Of a stretch of DNA of 64,000 bases, positions 51,520-63,410 are shown piece after piece; within the stretch, counting starts at the first letter, position 1; each line of letters opens with the position of its first letter. The notes beneath the pieces are model-generated. The model saw only the letters and a list, made by a program, of their open reading frames with translations, was not told the DNA's origin and did no database searches. The stretch is from Solen grandis (taxonomy: Eukaryota > Mollusca > Bivalvia > Adapedonta > Solenidae): contig CM037778.1 of the NCBI GenBank assembly GCA_021229015.1, forward strand, positions 88,298,145-88,362,144. The letters are read 5' to 3'. Position numbers and translations under genes: made by a program.

Positions 51520-52215
51520 GACTATATTGTTAAAGCCCTGTACAGAGTTATGGACCTTGTGTGTGACACTTCCTCACATCAATTTCTTTCCATAACTGGA
51601 ATATAAGTAGAGTTATTTTGCTGTCAAGAAATTGTGAAAATGGGAAATAACTCCAAAAATACTGAGGCCAGAGTTATGAACCTTGTGCATGACACTTTCT
51701 CTTATTAATTTCTTTCCAAAAATGAAATCTAATTTCAAAAGCATGAGTTAAACTGGAGTTATCTTAAGGACACGAAATTGTATAAAGTGGAAAAACTCCA
51801 ACAAGAAACATTGGAAATGGATTGTCTACCCACCTTCAAGCTTCAAGGTTTATTATGTTCCAGACAAAACTTAATTGCAAATGAAATTAAACAATGGGCA
51901 ATAACTCCAAAAATATGATTTGCAGAATTAATGTTATCAGGCAATTCTCCTTTGTGAGGACTATTCACTTGAGCAGTTTTAAGGTTACTTGTTTCATAGT
52001 GGATGAAGAATGCTTTCAAAAATATATGAAATTGAACAAATTGAACAAAATGCAGAAACTCCAAAAATAGTATGTGCAGAGCTATGGTTCTTGTGAATGA
52101 CACTTTTCCATCATGAGGTCTATCCACCTGTGCAGTTTCAAGTTAATAGTTTTTATAATTTTGGAGTAATGTTCCAGACGAAATGTGTGACAGACAGACA
52201 ACTCCGACAAAAACT
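51520..52215. repeat. Diverged tandem units of a dispersed repeat
   Basis: Units of roughly 130-170 bp with 'cagagttatg(g/a)accttgtg', 'gacacttt(c/t)', 'tttcaag' and 'gaaataactccaaaaat' occur about four times. The block ends in 'gacagacagacaactccgac', an ending often seen in dispersed non-autonomous repeats. The 5' limit is unclear. Confidence 0.5.
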
Positions 52216-53111
52216 GTATGTGTCCCCCATATAAACAAATGTGGAATACTTGGGGTAAGGCTGACCTTAAAAAATTCTTTGTTTGGAGTTACCCGACCGA
52301 CTCACGAAAATCGCCGCGACTCAACTCTTTTTTGCCTTTCAGGTGTCTGAATTTTTTTTGGCTAGATCAATCGTATTTCTATCCTACAAATGAATTCTTA
52401 ATCTATAGCAGTTGCAAAAAAAGAACTCTTACACAACAGGCAATGTCCAAGTGTACAGCTGCTATAAATCCAAACTCAAACAACCGCTAACACAAAAGTC
52501 TTTTTTGTTTCGATAAGCGGCATCTCAAAGAAGCTGTTCCAGAGTTCAAAAGGAAACCGCACATTGGCTTGTGTCAGTTTCACACCCTTTGAACTTTACT
52601 GAGCACTGCAGTATGTTAATTTCTTCAAGTGTGTATAGTGGATGTCACACAAAATGAAATTGAAATCAGTGGAGGGGGCACAGAGGGGTGCATTTGGTGA
52701 CACTTTTGCAAGGATTCCTTTCAGGATAATTGACAGCTTCTCATCCTATAATTAATACACAGACTTCTACAAATCTACTCATCCTGTTGACACTGCTTTT
52801 CCCCTTTACCTGAATGATATTGCACCTTACTGTGGTTTAATTTATGTGATGATAAGAATATGTGACACCATAGCCCTCTGTTCCCCCAATGCATGTGATA
52901 GATGTTTTGGGATTAAGACTGAAAACAACTTTGGAATGAAATAAGTACACGAAATTGGTAAAAAACACTTAATGATTATTAGGTCTCCCAAACAAACTGA
53001 CTTATTGTTTTTACTTCGTTTCTTCTTCTTTCTCACGCCGGCAACTTCGTATGGGCCACATCTCGGAGACCGCGCGACATATCTTTACAAAACTTCATAT
53101 TATTACAGTCC

Positions 53112-53634
53112 TCAATGTGTATAGTTGACCTCGGGAAGAGGCTTGTTTTCCCAGGCATAGTCTAGACCATTTTTAGACAAGATATTGTCCTTTGGTCCAA
53201 GACGGGAAAATAGCTCATCGTCATTGAGCTTACAGTACCGTGGGAGACAAGATGTGAGGAGTCCTATGAGAGGAAGAAGGCAATTAAGTACACTGAGCTT
53301 CTAGACCTTTGCAGGCAATGAGGTTTGCGTACTTGGCTGTTTCCTGTTGAAGTAGGAGTTAGAGGGTTCTGTTCACAGTCCGTCTGCTGACTGATGACAG
53401 TTTTTGGAACTATTGGCAGAGAAAAAAGGATGGCTATCCAGAGACTGAGCCAAGCGACTAAATGTGTGTCTAGCTGGTTGTGGCTTAGACGTGAGGAGAA
53501 GAGCTGGATGTAATCAACCAACACACAGTGATTTTCAATGTGGGCCCACCCGTCATGTGAGTGTTCATGGATTAAAGGGACAAAACACTCAATGACGGCG
53601 GACTCCATGCTGATGATGTTGGTTGAGGAGCAGT
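53112..53634 (-). pseudogene. Degraded coding segment, family not recognised
   Basis: Minus-strand sequence that looks protein-like in three successive frames: MESAVIECFVPLIHEHSHDG and VDYIQLFSSRLSHNQLDTH (53608 to about 53360), ETAKYANLIACKGLEAQ (53343-53293), and CLPRYCKLNDDELFSRLG with NILSKNGLDYAWENKPLPE (about 53270-53115). The frame changes are too close together for normal introns, so I read it as a decayed gene or mobile-element ORF with frameshifts. CTCCTACTTCAACAG before ETAKYAN is also a plausible splice acceptor. No function is proposed. Confidence 0.35.
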
Positions 53635-53649
53635 TTACACTGTATATCT

Positions 53650-55490
53650 ACACATACAGTATTTTACTAGTTAATATTGAAATTTAAATTAGTGAATGTT
53701 TATTGCTTTGAAAATTATATGAATAATGTTATTTTCTGGGAAAAAGATGTTTTTGTTTTTTGAAACCTCAAAATTGAGATTTTTGCATTAAATCAAAAGG
53801 TTTGGGTATTATGTAAAGATGTGTTGTGAAATATCAAGCTGTATGGAAGAGTATTACAGAAGTTATCATATGACTTTTTCAATTTCTGGACACATACTGA
53901 TACATGTAACACATTGAAAGGGAAAGTTTCTTTAAATTATGAGTTTATATTTTCAATTTTTAGAAGAAATGTTATTTTAATTTTTAATCTTTTTAATCAG
54001 CTATGTGAAATTGAAGAAAAAGACTGAATTCTGATTCTGCAATATCAAATATTATTATTTAAGATAGTAGTTTTGGTATATAATAAGCAATTCTAGCTTT
54101 GTATTGGTAAAAGCTACTCAGGACACTTTAACTTAACAAAACATGTTATGATTGTTACCATATGGCTTTGTATCATTTTGGACATCTATTTAGATTGCAT
54201 TGCAGCTTGCATATAGATGTATATTTTATTTGTCATCGGGTGATAAGAAGTAAGGGCTTTCCTTCATGAGAGGTTAATATGAATTAAGAACTAGAACTTC
54301 CAGTATCTGATATCATATCACCAGACCATTCTTTCCCTTTAGTTCTGATGAAATATCATCTTGTGTGAAGAAAGATATACATTTTAAACATTTACCGATG
54401 ATAACAGAAAATGAATTTCCCCATCTTTTATTATCTTCATTAAATACTTCAAATCATCTGAGGTCCACTCTCCTATATTTGTGCTGAGATGGATTCAGTG
54501 AAATATAATATTGTCTGAGCAAACAGAGGGGACCCTGATCAGTCTTATCTGGGTCTTCTCTATGAGCCAATGTGTCAAAATAAGTTGATATGAGATAAAG
54601 GGTTAAATCCGAAGGTATAAAATCACAAAAAGATTTAGAATTACCCAGTCAGGCCAATCTTTTTTATATTTATCTGATTTCACCTTCTTTTGAATTCTGA
54701 TTAAAGAATTTTCAAAGAATGCTTTGATTTAATTTGAACATTAAAATGGTCTACAGAGGAGTTATTAAAATATCCCAGAAAACATATACATGCATTTATA
54801 TTGTCCTACAAATATTCACAAGAAATCATTGTTTCATTTACATATTTTGAAAACAAAAATGTCTGTAAAAGTTAACAACTGGTACTGATAAATAGAACTA
54901 TTGGTAATACAATGGTGGAAGTGATTTTCAGAAAACGGCACCTTTGACCTAGCGCTGGTAAGCAACGTAAATTTGAATTGTTCTACAGTTTTGTATCCTA
55001 TACCACACAGCTTTACAAATGTATACAATCGGGTAAAGTTCGGGTTCATTTCTGTGATAAAGTTTGCATTATCATCTTCTAATCTTAGCTGCTATTTAAA
55101 CTTTAAAGTCTTTTTGGACTGAATAAAAAAGAATGGGTATCTCAAGGCAAAGTTTAGTTACTTTAATAGATAATGAAACTGCTTGAAATTCTCAGTAATT
55201 GCTTCATTGTGAGTCATTAAACACAACAATTGCATCCCCCCACTCCTCTGAAAAAAAATAACACATGCAAATATCAAATTGAATAATAATGAATGTCCAA
55301 TGACTATTGAAACAGCCAGTGAATGGTGAAGTTTCTGGACAACAGCTGAATTTATAAAATAGGTTGTCTTCAAGCAATGTAAAAATAAGACAATAACTAA
55401 ATATAAAATGATCTATATTTAGCTATTTTTCTATTCTTTCAGATAATTATACTCGGATTATGAACTAATTGTATAAAGTAAAAGAGTTAA
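53650..55490. other. Non-coding AT-rich region
   Basis: No gene seen. A remnant of the piggyBac-type MITE family may lie near 54498-54607, where 'gatatgagataaagggttaa' resembles its right end with a TTAA. Confidence 0.4.
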
Positions 55491-55494
55491 TAAC

Positions 55495-56480
55495 AGAAAT
55501 ATCTATTATCAGATTTTGGGGCATTTATGTATTTTGACCATGCATGAGATGACCTTGAACATGACTGTTAATTGGCCATTGAAATCTGTAATTACACATA
55601 CAGGCTAAAATTAATACAATCCATTTTGTTTTTTTTTATCATTTTAGCCTTACCTGTAACAATTGTCAACAAAAATTTCAGTGATCAGTTGAAACATATA
55701 TTGATATATTGCCGCCATCATGGACAGAATCTATTTGTGAAACCATACATATAGATGCATAATCTGAATAACATTGCATAAAAAAGACTTTTTTAGTTGA
55801 AAAGGTATGCATAAAGCAATATTTCTGTAACAAATGTGATTAATTTCAGCATATAAATGCCTAAAAAGAGATATTAGAGAGAAAATAACAAATATTTGAG
55901 TATTTCATGTGTTTTGACCTTGGAATGACCTTGAACTTGACTTAGAAAGATCAAACATATTTGTAAGTTTTGCATACATGCTAAAATAAAGTAATTTCTT
56001 TCAAACACTTAAGATTGACCTTTATATATGGTATTTATCAATGAAACATCCAATGATCATTGTCATACAGCAATTGAATGGCGGCCATCTTGGATAATGT
56101 GTATGTTGTAAACTACCAAAGTTTATACATAATCTAAACAGAAATATCATACAAAACAGTTTTAAATGAAAAAATTCACACCTAACAATATTTCTATCAC
56201 TAAAAGTAATCCATTTGAGTATAAAACATGCATAAAATGAGAAAAAGTAGGTAGGAGATATCAAATTTTGGAGTATTGTTTGTACTTTGACCCTGAAATG
56301 ACCTTGACCTTGACCTTGAATTTGCTATTGTCGTATATGAATTTGATGTACATTATGGAAGGAGTAATAATCATGCAAATATTTTGAACTACCTCTGTAA
56401 ATAAATCTGTAACAAACAGATAAAATAATTTCATTGAACTTGCGATTTATGGCGGCCATCTTGGCGGCCATCTTGGATTT
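55495..56480. repeat. Three diverged ~380-bp tandem units
   Basis: Each unit begins near 'attttgacc...gaatgaccttgaa' (about 55530, 55915, 56285) and ends near a 'ggcggccatcttgga' motif (about 55712, 56080, 56450). It is a dispersed non-coding repeat; no ORF or terminal repeats defined. Confidence 0.6.
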
Positions 56481-56639
56481 CCGAGTCCGCACTAGGCGTT
56501 GGCAATTTATGCCGGCAGTTTCATATAGTACAGACATTGGCGAACATTTTGGTATATAACATTGCTTGTTCTACTTTTATGGCCACCCCAACTCCCAAAA
56601 CCCACTGATTGTCACCCTACTAGTAGTGGTGCCTCCCAG

Positions 56640-57270
56640 ATTTGTGTAAATGGGGGGTCCCTGGGGGTCAGGCCCCACCTCCTCAAAGATGGCTCTTTGC
56701 ATAAAAAATGAATTTTGGTTAAATATTTCAAAATTTCAACCTTGAATCATTTCTTTCTTTGTTCCCCATAATGAGAAGAATTGCAAAGTACTACTTTGGT
56801 GTCCCATGAGGTCACACAGTGGTCTGGCCCCATCCCTTCAATTTTACTTATGACCTTATATCTCAACAAAAACTGTTCAGATCCCCATCCCTAAACCATA
56901 TATATTCTTGTTCCTCATGATGAGATGGATTAAATGGTACTTCTTTTATGTTCACATGGGTCACCAAGGGGTCAGGCCCCACCCCCTGAATTTCACTCAT
57001 GCCCTTATATCTCAAAAAATGTTCAGATCCCCACCCCTAAACCATATATATTCTTGTTCTTCATGATGATAGGATTGAATGGTACTTCTTTTATGTTCAC
57101 ATGGGTCACCAAAGGGTTGCCCATCCCACTCCTCAGTTTTATTCATAACATTATATCTGAAAAACTATTCTGATCCCCACCCCTAAATCATATATATTCT
57201 TGTATCTTATGATGAGACGGATTGAATGATACTTCTTTCATGTTCGCCGGGGAGGGGTCACAAAGGGTCT
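56640..57270 (+). repeat. ~130-bp tandem repeat, about four units
   Basis: Units contain 'cagatccccacccctaaacc', 'atatatattcttgttc(c/t)tcatga', 'gaatggtacttcttttatgt' and 'tcacatgggtcaccaa'. The same unit occurs on the minus strand at 59080-59221 and 60664-60795. Confidence 0.8.
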
Positions 57271-57971
57271 GGCATTCGTGTTTGATTGTCTAAGGAGAAA
57301 CTTCGTTTGGGAGACTTAGTGACAGTTCATTGTTACAATTATATTATTATTTGTTGAAATTGTGTTTTTTATTTGTCACATAAACACATTTATGAGAGAC
57401 AGCAATATTAGTTTAAAATCCATAGAAGCTTTTACTATGTAGAATTATTCTGAATTAACCATCATGTAAATCATCAATGATACTGCTTGTGATGCAATCT
57501 GGATTTCTTATCCCGTCTTATAAGAGGGTCAAAGCATAAACCCACAGATTAGGGGAGTGAGAAAAGGGTCCCGTCTTATAGACGAATAGTCTTATAGGCG
57601 CGTTTCTATGGTATTTTTTTAATATACCAAGTACTTATTTAATCATGTAATATGTTCACTTTAGTAGAATAAATTTCCATAATTATTGTGTCAGATAAAA
57701 AAAAATTAAAAAAATACCTACCTACATACCCACCTAAAGAAATGTGGGTCGGGTAACTCCAAATAAAGAACTTTTTAAGGTCAGCCTAAAATAATGGGTT
57801 GGTCATGTAACCAGAAACAAACCCTTTTTTACACCTTTGGTACAATACTGCTCAAAGACAGGGGAATTTATTATTTCAACTTCTTGTACTGTGTTGAAAC
57901 CTGGGCCTGGACTTCATCTTTTGTTGTTTTTCTTTTGGTACTTGTCAATGGAGCAGGAGTTGTGACAGAGT

Positions 57972-58546
57972 TCACATTTCCACCAGAAGGTGCTCCACAA
58001 AACCAAATGTCATATTTTCATTTAACACTTTCACAGAATGCTCATCCATATTCTTGTACTTAGGATAGAACACTTTCACTTGTTCTTTCCCATCTTATCC
58101 AAGTTGCTTACATCTCCCCACGTTTTCATTAAAATGTAAAGCAGCGTTAATTGCCTGCACATCTGTCCATGGAAGGAGAAACTGGACATTTCTGGTGCAA
58201 ACTGGTTAAGAAGGCTGTGGAAAGCTTCTAGTGTCGAAGTCTGAAATCAAGTTGAGAGTTCTGATACATCCTTACACAGGCACTTACTCCAGTGTGACTG
58301 CCGCACTTGAATCTTGAAAAAGGAAAATTATTTCAAACTTAATTGTAAAAATTGAAATAAATCAGAAATGTAATGATAGTTAACAAAAAAAGAAGATGCA
58401 TCATTTTTTTTTTTTTTGGTCTTGATGTACCATATTGAAATAATACTGAAATAATCCTAAAAAGCATGATTTGTTTTAATGAGTTAATGTTTGTTTGATT
58501 TTTGCCTTTTGTGAGATTGTGGTTATTATGTTTTTTTTTTGTTTTT

Positions 58547-58578
<32 letters not shown>

Positions 58579-58979
58579 GTGTTTATATTTTTTATCTGTT
58601 GCCATGAAGAACAACCTAAAATCATCCTGATCTTATCTCAAACACATTTAGAATATGTGAGAGGACTTACTAACATACTGTTCTGTACATGAACCTAGGA
58701 GACGGTATCAACATTTATTGTTAGAGAAAATGATACTCAGACGGTGTAAGCCATTCCCTTGGTTCTAGTGGTCCGTGATGACATGGTAAAATTGGAGCTG
58801 TGGTCTGTTATGGATGTCCTGCACATGGTTGACCACTGATGACCATTTGATCTCTACCAGTTCTACACCCTTGGAGGATGCTGCAGACAAGTAGAGGTGG
58901 TTGTTCATACACTTTATCCATCTGCTCACAATGCTGCAGTCCTTCTCTTTGGCTAAGCCTAGCAGTCTCTTTTTGACCA
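57972..58979 (-). pseudogene. Decayed transposase-like protein of an uncharacterised metazoan family
   Basis: Two exon-like blocks on the minus strand. Block 1 (58979 to 58711, acceptor TTTATAG) reads KKRLLGLAKEKDCSIV, WIKCMNNHLYLSAASSKG and NHVQDIH, then after a frame change HHGPLEPREWLTPS. Block 2 (58240 to 57972, acceptor TTGATTTCAG) reads TSTLEAFHSLLNQFAPEM, SFHGQMCR, then after another shift INAALHFNENVGR, an in-frame stop, VKVFYPKYKNMD and TFGFVEHLLVEM. From memory of metazoan proteins, the order NH(W/Y)-HGPL-REWL-LEAFHS-(Q/H)FAP-AALHxNENxGR is that of a widespread, poorly named protein family linked to mobile elements. Stops and shifts make this copy inactive. The superfamily is not assigned. 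Confidence 0.65.
58542..58576 (+). repeat. T15-G20 homopolymer tract
   Basis: Fifteen T followed by twenty G. It could form a G-quadruplex and is a likely site of sequencing or length error. Confidence 0.9.
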
Positions 58980-59079
58980 CTATAAAGATAAACCATAGAA
59001 AAAACAAGTAATAATTGTAACAGTGAACTGTTACTAAGTCTCCCAAACAAAGTTTAAGAAATAACCCAGTCATAAGTAA

Positions 59080-60795
59080 AAGTGAGGGGGTGGGGCCTGA
59101 CCTCTTGGTGGCTCATGTGAACATCAAAAAAGTACCATTCAATCAATCTGATCATGAGGAACAAGAATATATGGTTAATTGGTGGGGATCTGAACAGTTT
59201 TTGAGATATAAGGTCATAAGTACAAGAGGGTCATGATGGCCCTAAATCGCTCACCTGAGATAAATAGCCCTCAATGCCAAACATGCTTTAGAAATAGAGA
59301 TGCTGAGACGTAAACAGTGAAATTTGAGGTTTTCAGAAATTACTTAGAGTGCAAACAAAGCCAAATAAGCCATTTTTATCATTTCAAAAGGGCATAACTC
59401 CTGTCCTAAGGGGCAAATATCAGCCAAAATTCAAAATTTTATGACACTTAAAATTGTCACAAATTTTAGAGATGGTTGGTTAAGAAATAAAATGCTCGAA
59501 GGCAAAGAATGTGAAATATAGCCTTTTTAGCATTGAAAGGGGCATAACCCCTGACATAATGGTCCAATTTTGACTATAGTCAAACTAAGCTGAGATTTTA
59601 TGGTTATAAGCATTGTCATGAAGTTTGAAGGCAATTGCTTAAAAATGAAGATGCTAGAGTCCAAAAAACGTGAAATCTGATTTTTTTCAATATTAAAAGG
59701 GGCATAACTCCTGGCCATATGGTTCAATTTCAGCCATAAATGAACCTATCCGAGATTTTATGGTTATTAACATTGTCATAAAGTTTGAAGGCAATTGCTT
59801 AAAAAATGAAAATTGCTTCAATATTATTTTTTTAGTGATGCTCCACAAAAGGATTATACCTGCCAAATTGAATCAAATCCTATCAAATTTCAAAGGAGAT
59901 GTCCTTTAAAGATTTCAATATATCAATATAAGGCAAATTAGCCCCGCCCCTGGTGGCCATGATTTTTTTACAGATCAAAATGATTTTAGCAGCTTTGGTG
60001 TAGCTGCATCCAAGGATCATCCCTGCCAAATATGATCAAATTCTATACAGCGGTTTTTTAGAAGAGATGTCCTTTAAAGATTTCGCTATATATAATTATA
60101 AAAGGCAAATAAGCCCCGCCCCTGTCGGCCATGTTTTTAGCAGATCCAAATGATTTTAGCATCTTTGGTAAAACTTCACCCAAGGATCACCCCTGCCCAA
60201 TTTGATTCAAATCTGTTCAGCTGTGTCAGAGAAGATGTCGTTTAAAGATTTCACTATATACATATAAGGCAAATTAGCCCCGCCTCTGGCGGCCATTTTT
60301 TTTTTGGCAGATCCAAATAATTTTAGCAACTTTGGTAGAGGGTTACCAAAGGAACATCTGTACCAAAATATTTCAAATTCTGGCCAGTAGTTTTGGAGGA
60401 GATGATTTTTAAAGTTTTCTTTTTTTTTCTCTTTCCGTTGCCATGGCAACCATAGTTCTGCATTGATCAAGTTTATTTTAGCAACTTTTGTAAAGGTTCA
60501 CCCAAGGACCATTCCTGCCAAGTTTAAACAAATTCTGTCCAGTGGTTTCAGGGGGGATGTCATTTAGAGCAAATTGTTGACGACGGACGACGCACGACGC
60601 AGGGCGTCGGACGAAGGGCGATCACAAAAGCTCACTTGAGCACAAAGTGCTCAGGTGAGCTAAAAATTGAGGGGGTGGGGCCTGATCCCTTGGTGACCCA
60701 TGTGAACATCAAAGAAGTACCATTCAATCCAACACATCATGTGGAACAGGAATATATATTGTTTAGGGGTGGGGATCTGAAAATTTTTGGAGATA
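59080..60795 (-). repeat. ~130-bp repeat units split by a HINE insertion
   Basis: Units at 59080-59221 and 60664-60795 both read 'gagggggtggggcctga', 'tgtgaacatcaa', 'aagtaccattcaatc' and 'ggtggggatctga' and are separated by the HINE-like copy H. They are the inverse of the units at 56640-57270. Confidence 0.8.
59222..60661 (-). mobile_element. HINE/pearl-like non-autonomous element, copy H (long, minus strand)
   Basis: On the minus strand it begins AGCTCACCTGAGCACTTTGT then GCTCAAGTGAGCT and 'cgtccgacgccctgcgtcgt', and ends TCAGGTGAGCGATTTAGGGC then CATCATGACCCTCTTGT. The interior has two kinds of tandem units: ~150 bp near the 3' end (plus-strand 'aaggggcataactcctg') and ~145 bp near the 5' end ('caaggatcacccctgcc', 'aagccccgcccctg'). 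No coding capacity. Confidence 0.85.
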
Positions 60796-60942
60796 CGACG
60801 CCGGTAAGACTCTAATTGGAATATACGCTACCCTGTAGTATCATTGCGCCACGGGTTTCTACTGGTCATATTTGCATGAAACTTGATGGCACGCTGTTCC
60901 TATGGTAGCGTATATTCCTAGTTGCATCTTACCGCCGTGGTA
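60794..60942. mobile_element. Mariner-like MITE, ~149 bp, TA-flanked
   Basis: The inverted arms match imperfectly over about 40 bp: left CGACGCCGGTAAGACTCTAA then TTGGAATATACGCTACC; right (reverse) CACGGCGGTAAGATGCAACT then AGGAATATACGCTACC. TA lies at both borders, as for Tc1/mariner-type insertions. Confidence 0.7.
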
Positions 60943-61059
60943 TAGGGTGGGACCTAGGACCTAGGAATTACCAGGAATCCCAGGCCCGGGTCCAGAATTT
61001 TTCAAGTGTGTGTAGGGTGGCTAAAGACATGATTGTGATGTCAGTGCTAGGCGAGTCCG

Positions 61060-61345
61060 GGGGCATCCTAGCTCCCCCGTAAAAAAATGATTCTAGGATG
61101 GCGGATATGCATTCTGAGGGGTATTGAGAAGGGGGGAAGGACATGATAGCTTTTTATAGTTAGAAATATGATTTATTGATTTATATATATTGAAATCTAA
61201 ACCTTGGGCGGGCCTGCCCCCCCCCCCCCCCCCCCCCGGAAAAAAATGATTCTAGGATAACGGAGATGCATTATGAGCGGTATCTTGGGGATATATGGTA
61301 GCTTTTTTATAGTTAGATATAGGATTTATATATTTAATCTAAGCA
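61060..61345. repeat. Two-copy ~165-bp tandem repeat with poly-C run
   Basis: Copies at about 61065-61200 and 61211-61345 share 'aaaaaatgattctaggat', 'cggagatgcatt' or 'cggatatgcatt', 'gagcggtat'-like and 'tagcttttt(t)atagttaga'. An uninterrupted run of 21 C at 61217-61237 lies at the start of the second copy. Confidence 0.75.
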
Positions 61346-62585
61346 TTGGGCTAAGTAGTTTTATTGCATGTGGCCGAAACTTTTACATCAGCGTTTTTTA
61401 TGCTTTTTGTCCGTAAAATCACCTTTAGTGCACCTTATTTTCTTCTTGTTTGACAAAATTCTTGACCCAGGCGGGCAGTTAACCTAACCATCGTTCTTAG
61501 GAAGGACCAGTACTAGGCTCACATCCTCCGTAAAGATTTCGCGCATATAAAAAACATAGATGGTAGCCGGGGCTCGAACTCATATCCCTCTAAACCAATA
61601 TATATAGATCTGTGGGACTTTTTGGCTATTTATAAAAAATAAAATATAAATTGAAAAAAAGAAGTTTAAATATGAAAAAGCATGTGATTGAGAAGGTTAT
61701 TATTTTCTTTTCACAATACAGTATTACACTATATTTTGGGATCTACTAAAGGAACATAAATTTGTTACATTCTATTAAATTTATTAACATTGACATGTCT
61801 GTTATTGTCCATTTGTTGTTTTAAGTATGATTCCTTTCTGTTTGAATACATATTTATGTTCACCTTATAATCTATAAGATAGAGAGAGAGAGGGAGAGAG
61901 CACTGCAGTCATCCATAAAATCGTAAAATATGTGTTAGGATCTTTGTTTTATTTTATTTTTTTTGTCGCATTACGCACTAGTTCAAAAGTGTATATAACA
62001 CTGAGTTTGATTTGATCCTCGTTTATCAATTTTACTATAATATGCAAAATAAATACGACTTAAATTTATACTAATCACAATCAGTGCATTAATTGACATC
62101 TGTGACATGCACGTGCCCCCCCCCCCCCCTGAATCCGGGCTTGGATTACCAGGTTTTTGACACAACAAATCCTGGGAATACCAAGAAATTCCCAGGATTG
62201 TTATAAGATCAGGAAATATTCTGCACGGGATGTCTGTTAATTGCTTGTAACTATTTGTGTAAACTTTGTAAAAGTAATGAATAAATAGTATATAGTACAA
62301 GAGGTTTTATTTATTTAGACTAACTAGGCAGCTTCATAATAAACTGATACCTTAAGAACTTTAATCTGTTAAAGGTGTTAATCCTTAAACATAATCAATG
62401 ATGTTCCACAACTTTAATTGGCACGTGCCGATTATACTGATGACGTTAAATTGGTATTTTGCTTTGCAAGGCACATGCCGTAACCTTACTATCACTAATT
62501 CCTAGAATGAACTACGTTTTTTTTAATTTTTTTTTTTTATCTTTTTTGTTAATGTCATTTTATTATGTTTCATTTTGATAATACG
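61346..62585. other. Non-coding region with short simple repeats
   Basis: (GA)n at about 61880-61902 and C14 at 62116-62129. No gene, RNA or element ends recognised. Confidence 0.5.
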
Positions 62586-62589
62586 ATTA

Positions 62590-62870
62590 CTTTAAATTAA
62601 ATTTTTCAGATGAGATGTTTGTTAATTTACGTTTGAGTAAATTTGCCAACATTCCAATTAAACTTAAGTTATGTTTACTTCAAATTTACTTAACTTAAAT
62701 TTCAAGTAAATTTTTTCACATGGAATGATTGTTAATTTACTTTTAAGTAAATTTGCCAACATTCCAAGTAAACTTATGTTATGTTTACTCCAAATTTACT
62801 TACCTTAAATTCCAAGTAAATTTTTCAGGTGGAATGTTGGCAAATTTAATTTCCAAGTAAATCCCAAATT
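62590..62870. repeat. ~145-bp two-copy AT-rich tandem repeat
   Basis: Repeated blocks of gtaaatttgccaacattcca, 'agtaaactta(a/t)gttatgttta' and ct(t/c)caaatttactta at about 62610-62730 and 62740-62870, with a partial third. Confidence 0.75.
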
Positions 62871-63069
62871 TCGCGCAGTGCAATGTTCAAAGGTACATAT
62901 AGGTACACATGTTGGACACACATGATGCACAGATATACTTATAGAGGTGCACACTTCAATTGGCAAATGATTCACAGACATACTTATAGAGGTACACATG
63001 GACAAATATATTTATACAAAGCATACATAAGAGGTGTCTTAAAATAAAATAAGAACAATTACTGTCACA

Positions 63070-63210
63070 GTTTGATTGTGTGTTTGTTAGGTTAAAATGT
63101 CCCACCGACAGTGTTTCAGTCATTTGGAGACTATGTCTACTTGAGACAGACATAGTGCTGCAGTATCATGCCGTTGACATGTGGTATGATACCACACCCA
63201 GTCACATTAT
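63070..63210 (-). mobile_element. SINE fragment, relative of the 3840 family
   Basis: On the minus strand: 'gtgactgggtgtggtatcat', 'accacatgtcaac', 'gtctccaaatgactgaaaca', then 'ctgtcggtgggacattttaa'. This is the 3' half of the same SINE family. Confidence 0.65.
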
Positions 63211-63410
63211 TTTGTATTTGGGGATATGATAGAAAGATTTGTAAACCAACATACAAATAACTGTAAAGTTACACAGTTGTTTTTATTTGTAACTACACCA
63301 ATATGATGCACACCACTGTCACAACAAATACCATTATATATCTTTGCAACATTACAGACGTCACATATCATGCCAGTGTAGGTTAGACTGTTGCTGGAAT
63401 TAAACTTTAT

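Larger units (their letters stand above)
57298..59055 (-). mobile_element. TIR DNA transposon remnant with transposase fragments
   Basis: About 45-50-bp inverted repeats bound the segment: the left reads aaacttcgtttgggagactt then agtgacagttcattgttaca, the right (minus strand) aaactttgtttgggagactt then agtaacagttcactgttaca. Between them lie minus-strand transposase-like fragments. A further copy of the terminal sequence (aggtctcccaaacaaactga) is at about 52981-53000. Confidence 0.7.

Noticed and set aside
58495..58692. ORF encoding a poly-glycine stretch, with its lysine-rich counterpart on the other strand
   Set aside because: Produced by the T15-G20 tract; no other coding character.
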